Shown here: positions 27,186 through 34,884 of the stretch, one piece after another
Numbering within the stretch: position 1 is the first letter of the stretch
How the letters are laid out: each line of letters begins with the position of its first letter
Source of the DNA: Alphaproteobacteria bacterium
GTDB taxonomy: Bacteria > Pseudomonadota > Alphaproteobacteria > Rhizobiales > CAJQND01
Direction of reading: 5' to 3'
Length of the DNA: 61,585 bases
Assembly (NCBI GenBank): GCA_024227565.1
Contig: JAAEUE010000259.1
Coordinates: 1-61,585, forward strand
Made by a program: the position numbers and the translations under genes
Notes under the pieces: generated by a model
Database searches by the model: none
Told to the model about the DNA's origin: nothing
What the model saw: only the letters and a program-made list of their open reading frames with translations

Positions 27186-28331
27186 ATGGGGAACGCACAG
27201 AAAATGACCGGTACCATAGCAAAAACCAAAGTAAACTCATGGAACGAATGGGATCCGCTCAAGCACGTCATCGTAGGGGTGGCGGACGGATGCTGCATCC
27301 CCCCGCCCGAACCGGCGCTTGATGCCAAGGTTCCTGAAGATTCAGACATGCGGGGCCAATGGGGCCCGCGCCCGCAGGATACGGTCGATAAAGCGAACGA
27401 ATGCCTGGACGGGTTCGCCAAGATTCTTGAGAGCCGCGGCGTGCGTGTTGACCGCCCAACGCCTCTGGATTTCAACCAGCCGGCTTCAACACCTGACTGG
27501 GAAACGGAGTCCATGTTCGGCTGCATGCCACCCCGGGACGTCATTTTGACGGTTGGCGCAGAAATGCTGGAAGCAACCATGTCGTATCGTTGCCGCTGGC
27601 ACGAGTATTTGTGCTACCGCCCACTGCTCCAGAAATATTATGACGAAGACCCGCATATGCGGCATGAGGCGGCGCCAAAGCCGCGCCTTACTGACGCCGA
27701 CTATCGGCCCGATTATCTGTCCGACAAGATCGGAGTTGAAAAGCGTCTGGAGTGGGCGGCCGAAAAGTTCTTTGTAACAACCGATGAAGAACCTCTGTTT
27801 GATGCCGCCGACGTTCTGAGGTTTGGCAGGGATCTGGTGGTTCAACACGGCTTCACCACCAATTTGAAGGGCATTGATTGGATCCAGCGGCACTTCCCGG
27901 ATCACCGGGTGCACACCGTGAATTTCCCGGGCGATCCCTATCCCATCCATATCGACGCAACATTCACCCCGCTGCGCCCTGGCCTCATCATCAACAATCC
28001 CGAGCGCCGCCTGCCGGATGATCAACGCAAAATGTTTGAAAAGAACGATTGGGAGATCATTGACGCAAGCCGGCCGGCGCACAACTCGCCGCCGCCCTTG
28101 TGCTACTCATCGGTCTGGCTCTCCATGAACGTGCTGATGGTCGATGAGAAGACGGTCTGCGTGGAGGCCACCGAAATTCATCAGATGGATCAGTTCGACA
28201 AGCTCGGCTTTGAGGTTCTTCCCGTACCGTTCCGCGATGCCTATGCCTTTGGCGGCGCGCTGCATTGCGCAACAACGGACGTTTACCGCGAAGGCACCTG
28301 CCAGGACTATTTCCCAAACCAGAACTGGTAG
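27186..28331 (+). CDS. Glycine amidinotransferase (AGAT) homologue
   Basis: 381 residues of the amidinotransferase family. It aligns by eye with vertebrate AGAT along its second half: LFDAADVLRFGRD, PIHIDATF, WLSMNVLM and GGALHCATTDV. The catalytic triad would be D206, H255 and C361; the spacing of 49 and 106 residues is close to that of human AGAT. It transfers an amidino group from arginine to an amine acceptor. The product might be guanidinoacetate or another guanidino compound. No creatine or antibiotic genes are near. A start at the ATG at 27204 is also possible. Confidence 0.82.
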   Translation: MGNAQKMTGTIAKTKVNSWNEWDPLKHVIVGVADGCCIPPPEPALDAKVPEDSDMRGQWGPRPQDTVDKANECLDGFAKILESRGVRVDRPTPLDFNQPASTPDWETESMFGCMPPRDVILTVGAEMLEATMSYRCRWHEYLCYRPLLQKYYDEDPHMRHEAAPKPRLTDADYRPDYLSDKIGVEKRLEWAAEKFFVTTDEEPLFDAADVLRFGRDLVVQHGFTTNLKGIDWIQRHFPDHRVHTVNFPGDPYPIHIDATFTPLRPGLIINNPERRLPDDQRKMFEKNDWEIIDASRPAHNSPPPLCYSSVWLSMNVLMVDEKTVCVEATEIHQMDQFDKLGFEVLPVPFRDAYAFGGALHCATTDVYREGTCQDYFPNQNW

Positions 28332-28347
28332 AAACAAAGAGCATGGG

Positions 28348-28376
28348 GAGCACGCACCGCGGCACGGCCTGTGCTC
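28348..28376. terminator. Hairpin between AGAT and CYTH-CHAD genes
   Basis: GAGCAC (28348-28353) faces GTGCTC (28371-28376) in the 49-nt gap between two convergent genes. The loop is long and GC-rich. This is a weak terminator candidate only. Confidence 0.35.
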
Positions 28377-28380
28377 GCCC

Positions 28381-29898
28381 TTAGCCGTTGTTCCAAAACA
28401 CATCGGCCGATTGGAGCATTTGCAAGACAGGCTGGGCCTGATCCAGGCATCGGGAGACGCGGCGGTGCGACCATGCCTGGATCCCATAAAATGTCTCTGG
28501 CTTCAGCTTGCCGTGCTCAAGCTCCATCACCAGCCCGCGCGCAACGCGGGCATCATTGGCCGCTCCCAAGCGGTCTTGCAGGCGTTCAACTGTTTGCACG
28601 TAGGCTTGCGCGTCCTCAGGCTCAAAAAGCGCTGAGAAAAACTCGCCGGTATAGCGCGCTTTTTTCCCGCGCAGCCGCACCTTGTGCATGTCTTCCATCG
28701 AACCGGGCCGCGCGCGAGCAATCTCCCGCAGGAGATCCCGGTGGGTCTTGCCTAAGGTTTTGCCGGCAAACGGCAGCACCGGCCCCCACAGTTCTGAATC
28801 GTGCCCCTCTTCGAGCAAACCGGCGATCCACCGTCCAAGCCGCAACAACATTCTGGTGTAGCGCCTGCCTTGGAGCAGTGCGGCCGCTTGGCGCCCGTGC
28901 ATCTGGCCTTTTTGCGCCGCCAGTTTGCGCAGGATTGCCAACTCGCCGGCACTCACATCGCCTGGCTTGAGCCGGTCCAGGGTTTCATCTGTAAACACGT
29001 GCCAGTCTCGCGTTGGGCCGGTGCGTTGTTGATACCAGCGAAGCTCTCCGTTGAAAGCCTTGCGTCCCTCGTAGGGCAACACGGTTTTGAACGCCCGCAA
29101 CGCAGCCCGCAACCGGCGCATCGCCACCCGGGTTTGGTGCACACCGTTGACATCGCCCCTCAATGCCGCGGTCTGATTGCTCAGCAGATGCCGGATGTTG
29201 CTTTGGATGATCGTTTCAAGGACAGCCCCAACGGACATGAGCGGATCGAGCGACACCTTTTGCGCCTTGGAGTGTTTTTTCTGCAAGCTTGCGCTGGCCA
29301 AAGCGAACCCGCGGCTGGCAACCGTGTCTGGTTGAAATCTGATTTTGTGCGCCTCAAGCAGCTCAAGGGCAAAATCGAACAGGGCCCGCTGGCTTCCCTT
29401 CACAGGCACCAATTCAATGTCGCTCAACGGCTCGGCAACATATTTGAACACCGGGCCCGCGCTGCATATCTCGCCTGTGTGTGTGGTGAGCATGAATTGG
29501 GATTTCTTGCGCGCCAAGGCCAAGCGGCGCTGCGTGATGTTTGCCGTGAAGATCCGCCTTGAGGGCGGCGCCGCATTGCGCTTCAGGCCAAGATCCATCG
29601 CCCAGGTGTCGTTCAAAACAAGAGCCCGGCCTTGCCCCTGCAAACAGGTTGTCCACCTGATTGGTGCTGAAGCCGGTTGGCGCTGGCTGATCGTTTGCGT
29701 GTGAACCCGGCCTTCAGTTCGCATTTTGAATGTGATGTCTTGTTTGTAAAAGGTGCAGCGAGGTGTGTCGAAATAGGCGTCCGCAACCTTTCGGTCTGAC
29801 GCCAAATTGCCCCGCAGACCAAACACTTCGCCTCTCTTGGAAAGCCTTTCTGCTACCCGCTGGGGAACTTTTAGGATGAGGGCATCGCCGAATATCAT
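28381..29898 (-). CDS. CHAD-domain protein with degenerate CYTH domain
   Basis: 505 residues. The N-terminal part (about 1-200) has CYTH features (YFDTPRCTFYKQDITFKMR), but the usual first strand ExExK is missing: it reads ALILKVP. The second half is a CHAD domain starting near residue 220, with the His/Arg-rich signature HQTRVAMRRLRAALRAF and later HKVRLRGKKARY. CHAD domains bind inorganic polyphosphate. The CYTH part has probably lost triphosphatase activity and may be a scaffold. An intact stand-alone CYTH gene lies divergently 286 nt away. Confidence 0.85.
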   Translation of the reverse strand: MIFGDALILKVPQRVAERLSKRGEVFGLRGNLASDRKVADAYFDTPRCTFYKQDITFKMRTEGRVHTQTISQRQPASAPIRWTTCLQGQGRALVLNDTWAMDLGLKRNAAPPSRRIFTANITQRRLALARKKSQFMLTTHTGEICSAGPVFKYVAEPLSDIELVPVKGSQRALFDFALELLEAHKIRFQPDTVASRGFALASASLQKKHSKAQKVSLDPLMSVGAVLETIIQSNIRHLLSNQTAALRGDVNGVHQTRVAMRRLRAALRAFKTVLPYEGRKAFNGELRWYQQRTGPTRDWHVFTDETLDRLKPGDVSAGELAILRKLAAQKGQMHGRQAAALLQGRRYTRMLLRLGRWIAGLLEEGHDSELWGPVLPFAGKTLGKTHRDLLREIARARPGSMEDMHKVRLRGKKARYTGEFFSALFEPEDAQAYVQTVERLQDRLGAANDARVARGLVMELEHGKLKPETFYGIQAWSHRRVSRCLDQAQPVLQMLQSADVFWNNG

Positions 29899-30184
29899 GA
29901 TGTTCCAACAGGTGGTGTTCGCAAAGGCCGCAGCTCGCTTTCAGATCTGGGCCGGGGTTGGTTTCAGTTTCGTCCTTGGGGCAGAAACGTTGAAGGTCAT
30001 TCTTTATGACATTCATATTACAGGTTGATGTCACTCAATGCGACCTTCAGGCCGTTGCGTTCGCCCCGCACTTCAAGCAGAGTGAGCGCGAGGGAAAGCC
30101 GACCTGCAGATTGCCGCCGGGCACCAGATGAATTTCGTTTTGCCCGGGACCTGCAGTTCGTTGAAACGAGTGGGGTCACACACC

Positions 30185-30700
30185 GTGCCGGTTGAAATCG
30201 AGCGGAAGTTTCTCGTGGCGAACGACACTTGGCGGCAATTTGCCGATGAGGGCGTGAAAATTGTTCAAGGTTATGTTGTCAACGCCAACCACTGCAGCGT
30301 GCGGATTCGCATGGGCAGCAACGGCAAGTGCACTCTGACGACAAAGCTGCCTCGTTCCGGCATGAGCCGATATGAATTCGAGCATGATGTGGAACAGCGC
30401 GAAGCCGAAAGTCTCATGGAGCTTTGCGGCGATGCGATTGTCGAAAAGGTTCGCTTCAAGATCACGCATGGCGGGCTGGTCTGGGAAGTCGACACGTTTG
30501 ACGGCTTGAACAAAGGCTTGACTGTCGCCGAAATCGAACTGGAGCAGGAGGACCAACCCTTCACGCGCCCAAGTTGGCTCGGTGAGGAGGTCACCGGGCT
30601 GGAGCAATACCAGAACTCCAGATTGGCCAGCCGGCCCTATTCTCAGTGGACTGGCACCGTTCAGGCCCCGGCCTCGCTGTCGTTCAGCGATATGGTGTGA
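30185..30700 (+). CDS. CYTH-domain protein (triphosphate tunnel metalloenzyme)
   Basis: About 171 residues from a GTG at 30185; an ATG at 30128 would add an unlikely 19-residue leader. The signature VEIERKFLV is the ExExK motif, followed by the basic and acidic strands SVRIRM, LTTKLP and YEFEHDV of the tunnel. Such enzymes cleave triphosphates (tripolyphosphate, thiamine triphosphate) or, in a few cases, make cAMP. It reads divergently from the degenerate CYTH-CHAD gene. Confidence 0.87.
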   Translation: MPVEIERKFLVANDTWRQFADEGVKIVQGYVVNANHCSVRIRMGSNGKCTLTTKLPRSGMSRYEFEHDVEQREAESLMELCGDAIVEKVRFKITHGGLVWEVDTFDGLNKGLTVAEIELEQEDQPFTRPSWLGEEVTGLEQYQNSRLASRPYSQWTGTVQAPASLSFSDMV

Positions 30701-30715
30701 TTTTCCGGACCTGAC

Positions 30716-30943
30716 CTATTTGCCGTTGCCTCTGGCGACGGTTTCACCATCAAAGTCGGCAACATTGTTGCTCAGCGCATAGCACGCCAACCGGATGTAC
30801 TTGGGAATTTGCACGGCCTTGCCGTCACGCTCGCCGCTTTCGTAGTACTGGATCATCCGCTTTTTCAGGCCCAGAAGCTCTGCCGCATCCCGCTGTTTCA
30901 GATCGAGCGACCTGCGCCACTTGCGAAACTGCTTAGGGTCCAT
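30716..30943 (-). CDS. Small XRE-type helix-turn-helix protein
   Basis: 75 residues from the ATG at 30943. The helix-turn-helix reads FRKWRRSLDLKQRDAAELLG then KKRMIQYYESGERDGKAVQI, a Cro/C1-type fold. A longer start at 30988 is possible but lacks support. It is convergent with the CYTH gene (15 nt). No toxin partner is adjacent, so it is probably a lone regulator. Confidence 0.75.
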   Translation of the reverse strand: MDPKQFRKWRRSLDLKQRDAAELLGLKKRMIQYYESGERDGKAVQIPKYIRLACYALSNNVADFDGETVARGNGK

Positions 30944-31071
30944 TTTCTCAACACTCCTGCCAACCACACAGATTAGGCGCAGGTTCACACATGTTGTGTG
31001 TCAACTCCGCACGATGCCCAAGATCATGCAAAATGCGCACCAAGTGCATCTTTCTGTTGGCAAAAGAGCGT

Positions 31072-31674
31072 CTATTTGAAGGAGGATTTCTGGCGCAAGT
31101 CCCCCGCTTGCCAGATGTAGAACACCGCGAGGGGATGTTCAGTGGTTCGGAACCCGTGCCGGCGCATGGGGCTCACGTGCACCACATCGCCCGCCTGACG
31201 GCGCTCATAGGGGCCGCCTTCGAGCATGAACTCAGCGCTGCCGGCAAGCAGGATATACACCTCTTCGGCCGCATGGTTATGAGGCGGATAGTTGATATTG
31301 CGCCCGAAAACACCAACGCCGCTGCGCACCTTCGTGCTTACGAACGGGCCGAGCTTGCCGATGACCTCGGCAAAGCCATACCCTGCAAGCATGTCGTCAC
31401 CGACAACACCGTCAGCTTTGGTGTAACTTTGTTCCCATTTTCGGGTGGCATTCTCAGCTTCAAAAAGCGCAACGAGCGGCCGGGTCTCGGCCGTGGCCAA
31501 GTCCATCGTTGCCCGCAATGTGTCGGCAGCTGGAAGATGCTGCGCCGGCGCGGCCCGCCAGTCGGTTCCCCAATTGGCCATCGCATCCTTGAACCGTCCC
31601 ACGGCAGGGTCGCGATGGGCGGCCACAAAGCTCAAAATGCCCGACAGCAACCGCTGATCATGTTCTCTTGCCAT
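31072..31674 (-). CDS. dddQ: DMSP lyase, DddQ-like cupin
   Basis: 200 residues, almost exactly the length of DddQ (201). The core YPPHNHAAEEVYILLAG gives Y129, H132, H134, E138 and Y140 with a distal H173. This reproduces the DddQ pattern of catalytic Tyr, two His, Glu, Tyr and distal His. The predicted reaction is DMSP to dimethyl sulfide plus acrylate. The start at 31674 has AAGGA 9 nt upstream; an ATG three codons earlier overlaps that site. It is divergent from a broken flavin oxidoreductase gene. This is the second family member in the window. Confidence 0.82.
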   Translation of the reverse strand: MAREHDQRLLSGILSFVAAHRDPAVGRFKDAMANWGTDWRAAPAQHLPAADTLRATMDLATAETRPLVALFEAENATRKWEQSYTKADGVVGDDMLAGYGFAEVIGKLGPFVSTKVRSGVGVFGRNINYPPHNHAAEEVYILLAGSAEFMLEGGPYERRQAGDVVHVSPMRRHGFRTTEHPLAVFYIWQAGDLRQKSSFK

Positions 31675-31858
31675 CAGGAGCATCCTTTCGCCGTTTCAAT
31701 CAGAACAGCACACTATCGGACACCGCTCACCAGCAAAAGCACACGTTTTAGCCGACTTACCATCACGAGTTAGAGAGCCCTCACATCTGCCTATTCTCGT
31801 TGCCTGGCAATCAGGCTAACACTCGCCCTTCTGAGTTTCTCCAGCTGACGGATAATCC

Positions 31859-32951
31859 ATGAGCGCACTGTTTTCCGCCCTGACCATACGCGGGGTGACG
31901 GTCAAGAACCGCATCGCCGTCTCCCCCATGAGCCAGTATCGGGCGCAAGATGGCCATGCCAATCCGTGGCACATGGTGCACCTGGGCCGATTTGCGCTTG
32001 GGGGTGCCGGGCTTGTGTTCGCAGAGGCAACGGCGGTGGAGCCGGACGGCCGGCGCACCCATGGGGATTTGGGGCTTTGGAGCGATGCACACATTGAGCA
32101 GCTCATCCCCATCTGCGCCTTCCTTGAGGCGGAAGGCTCCGTGCCGGGCATCCAGCTTGGACACGCCGGACGCAAGGCATCCGAACGCCGGCCCTGGCAC
32201 GGCGAAACGCCGGTTGATGAGGAAGATCTAACGTTGCGCGGCGAAGCCCCGTGGGCGACCATCGCGCCGTCGCCCGTGCCCTATGCGGACGGCTGGCCAG
32301 CTCCGCGCGAGATGAGCGAGGAGGACATTGAGCGGGTGGTCGCCGCCTTTGCGAGCGCCTCCAAGCGCGCTGTGGAGGCGGGGTTCAAGTTCATTGAGAT
32401 CTATGCCGCCCATGGTTTTCTGGTGCACCAGTTTCTCTCCCCCATCGCCAACATGCGCCACGACAAATGGGGGGCAACGCCGCAAGGCCGTTCCCGATGG
32501 CATTCCGCTCTCGTTCCGGCTGTCGGCAACAGACTGGGTGGAGGGCGGCGTGGAGGTGGAAGACACCATCGAAACCGCAAAGGCCTTGAAAGAGGCCGGC
32601 GTGGATATGATCGACTGTTCAACCGGCGGAATTGGGGGCCGGGAGCGGCCGCAGCGCATGAAGCTGGGCCAGGGCTTTCAGGTGCCGTTTGCCGATCAGG
32701 TCAAACGGGGTGCCGATATGCAAACCATGACGGTCGGTTTTCTGTGGGACCCGAAAGTGTGTGAGGATATCGTCAGCTCCGGCCAGGCCGACATGGTCGC
32801 CCTGGCGCGCGAGCTTCTGCTCGACCCCAACTGGCCAAACCGGGTGAGCGCCGAGCTGGGGGCTGGCTGCTCCCACAGCCTGTGGCCGCCGGAAGCCGGC
32901 TGGTGGCTGATGAAGCGCGAACGGCTCTGCGAGAAGCTGGGCTTGCGCTAG
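31859..32951 (+). pseudogene. Broken NADH:flavin oxidoreductase (old yellow enzyme family)
   Basis: The first reading frame (31859 to about 32470) encodes the N-terminal half of an OYE/YqjM-type enzyme: VKNRIAVSPMSQYRAQDG, VQLGHAGRK-like GIQLGHAGRKAS and HGFLVHQFLSPIANMRHDKWG. The second half continues in another frame from about 32487 to 32951 (FRLSATDWVEGGVEVED, IDCSTGG, ARELLLDPNW). The usual GGS-ENR stretch of about 20 residues is missing at the junction, so a deletion of roughly 50-60 nt with frameshift is likely. Both fragments are well conserved, which suggests a recent loss or an assembly error. The flavin-binding pieces are otherwise complete. Confidence 0.75.
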
Positions 32952-32998
32952 AGCAACCACCGATCAGACGGTTACGTCTGGTCGGAGATAAGTTGCTC
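32951..32998. repeat. Nested inverted repeat after the flavin oxidoreductase gene
   Basis: GAGCAAC (32951-32957) pairs with GTTGCTC (32992-32998). Inside, CCGATCAGAC pairs with GTCTGGTCGG with one G-U pair. It begins at the stop codon of the broken gene. Confidence 0.6.
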
Positions 32999-33016
32999 GT
33001 TGGTAACGATAATCTG

Positions 33017-33051
33017 GAGCTTATTCCGCTCAGTCTGAGCGGAATAAGCTC
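33017..33051. terminator. Perfect 17-bp palindrome, bidirectional terminator
   Basis: GAGCTTATTCCGCTCAG (33017-33033) and CTGAGCGGAATAAGCTC (33035-33051) are exact complements about a single T. The right end touches the stop codon of the minus-strand gene. It lies between convergent genes and could end both transcripts. Confidence 0.6.
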
Positions 33052-33905
33052 TAGCTGCTGCTGCCGCAGGCAATCTCATTCAAGGCAAAGCTCCGCCGTG
33101 TTTGACCGCCGGCTGTCACTGTCATTTGGCAATAGGCCTGGCTGAGCTTCAGGTTGGTGCCGGGGCCGGCAATCACCCGGTCAATCCGGCCAAGGTCCTC
33201 GATCTGAACATCATGAGCCACGCCGTTCAGCACCCCATGGGCCGCCCGGTCGCGGTGCCATGAGCCCGGCTGCTCGGCTGCGACGATGGTGCCATCCGGT
33301 TCGGCCTGCTTGAAGTAGTCATACTTCTTCAAATCGAACGCGGCCTCCGCCGTCCATAGCCAGGCAGGGCTTTGCTCATTGCCGGAGGGACCGCTGATGA
33401 AGCGCCAATAGGTGTGCTGTGTTTCCTTCTCGAACGTGTAGCGCTTGGCATACCCGGCACCAGCCAGGGTGTGTTCACCCATGGTTAGAGTGACGTTGAG
33501 CGAGGGTTGATGGATAACCATGTCCCCAAGCGGAACATGCCAAATGGTTGAAACCGTCTCTTCCAGAACCACCGTGAAGGTATCGCAATTTGGTGGTTCA
33601 ACAACGATCCGGCCACCTCCGGGATTGAGTTCATAGGTCACAAACTCATTATGCGCGTACAGCCCTGGCCGGTCCTGGTGCGTCGCCTCGAGCGGGGCAT
33701 CGGTTGAGAACAGATCCACAACACCGCCGTCAAACATCCAAGCGGATATGAACTGGCAGGAGGGGAATTTCAGCGCGCGGATTGAGACAAACCGGTCCTG
33801 GAAGAACAGCTCATACTGCAGGCTGTCACTCGGCGCTTCAGCCCAGGGTGGCTGGTGTTCATAGGGCGTATCAGCCCCTTCACCAGAGGTTCGAGCAGTC
33901 GTCAT
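33051..33905 (-). CDS. Hypothetical protein, beta-rich, unrecognised family
   Basis: 284 residues from the ATG at 33905; a further upstream start at 34313 would run antisense through the GNAT gene and is rejected. The protein is rich in aromatic and beta-forming segments (LQYELFFQDRFVSIRALKF, YWRFISGPSGNE) without a signal peptide or transmembrane helix. I do not recognise the family; a lipocalin- or AttH/CrtC-like fold is a guess only. It is divergent from the GNAT gene, with 72 nt between starts. Confidence 0.6.
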   Translation of the reverse strand: MTTARTSGEGADTPYEHQPPWAEAPSDSLQYELFFQDRFVSIRALKFPSCQFISAWMFDGGVVDLFSTDAPLEATHQDRPGLYAHNEFVTYELNPGGGRIVVEPPNCDTFTVVLEETVSTIWHVPLGDMVIHQPSLNVTLTMGEHTLAGAGYAKRYTFEKETQHTYWRFISGPSGNEQSPAWLWTAEAAFDLKKYDYFKQAEPDGTIVAAEQPGSWHRDRAAHGVLNGVAHDVQIEDLGRIDRVIAGPGTNLKLSQAYCQMTVTAGGQTRRSFALNEIACGSSS

Positions 33906-33977
33906 AGGGTATCCCCTCAGGATGCAATTCACACGTAAAGTAGTATAGTGACAGCGAAAATTGGAAGGAAGACGGAA

Positions 33978-34424
33978 ATGGCCAAAATCAAAATAAGAGC
34001 CGCCATCCCGGCCGATCGGGAACGCTGGGAAGAGCTTTGGCAGGGTTACCTCGTGTTCTACAAACACCAGCTGGCACCGGAAATCACCGAGATCACATGG
34101 AACCGGTTGCTGTCGGACGACCCGGCGACCGCATGCCTGATCGCGGCCGATGCGAACGATCGGCCCCAGGGCTTTGCCCACATCATCCTGCATCCCTCGA
34201 CCTGGTCCCAGGAACCCTACTGCTATCTTGAGGATCTCTTCGTCGACCCGGAGTTGCGCGCATCGGGCATTGGCCGGGAATTGATCGAGGAGATCTACCG
34301 CCGAGCCGATCAAAACGGATGGCCCTATGTCTACTGGAAGACCGAGGAGAACAACTACCGCGCCCGCGGGCTCTATGATCAGGTGGCCGACCGGGAGGCG
34401 TTCCTGATCTACGCCCGCGAATAG
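33978..34424 (+). CDS. GNAT-family N-acetyltransferase
   Basis: 148 residues. The acetyl-CoA-binding motif A is YLEDLFVDPELRASGIGRELIEE, seen here as LFVDPELRASGIGREL; motif B follows in VYWKTEENNYRARGLYDQV. GGAAGGAAG precedes the ATG at 33978, which decides the start over the ATG at 33948. The substrate is unknown (amine or amino acid). It lies 67 nt before the response regulator gene. Confidence 0.88.
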   Translation: MAKIKIRAAIPADRERWEELWQGYLVFYKHQLAPEITEITWNRLLSDDPATACLIAADANDRPQGFAHIILHPSTWSQEPYCYLEDLFVDPELRASGIGRELIEEIYRRADQNGWPYVYWKTEENNYRARGLYDQVADREAFLIYARE

Positions 34425-34491
34425 ATTTTAACCTGGCTCTAAGATTGCCCGCGCTAAACAAGACCCGGATACAACCCCGGAAACCTCTGCA

Positions 34492-34884
34492 ATGCCGTCA
34501 TATGAAACTGTTCTGATTGTGGATGACGACCCGATCACCCGGCAGCTTCTTGAAGCTTATGCCCACGGCATTGGCACGCAGCACGTCATGCAAGCAGCAG
34601 ACGGCGTCGAGGCAATCGGCATCCTCGACCAGCACAGCGGCGATATAAAGCTCATCTTCTGCGACTTGGAGATGCCGGAAATGAACGGCATCGAACTGCT
34701 AGGACAACTGCACGCGCGCGCCTTTACCGGCGCAATCGCCATTGTCAGCGGCGCCCACAGATCCATTGTTGAGAGCGCAGCCAAGCTCGCAAGCCTGCAT
34801 GGGCTCAACTTTCTCGGCAGGGTTTCAAAGCCGCCCACCAAGGCAACGCTCGATCAATTGATCGGCGCCAGCGGCCAGTACTAG
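34492..34884 (+). CDS. Single-domain response regulator (CheY-like)
   Basis: 130 residues: only a receiver domain. D11-D13 form the acidic pocket, D58 in IFCDLEMPEMNG is the phosphoacceptor, and Ser in IVSGA and Lys in VSKPPTK complete the signature. There is no output domain and no histidine kinase nearby. It acts as a phosphate sink or a protein-protein regulator. Its stop overlaps the convergent sulfatase stop by 4 nt. Confidence 0.9.
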   Translation: MPSYETVLIVDDDPITRQLLEAYAHGIGTQHVMQAADGVEAIGILDQHSGDIKLIFCDLEMPEMNGIELLGQLHARAFTGAIAIVSGAHRSIVESAAKLASLHGLNFLGRVSKPPTKATLDQLIGASGQY

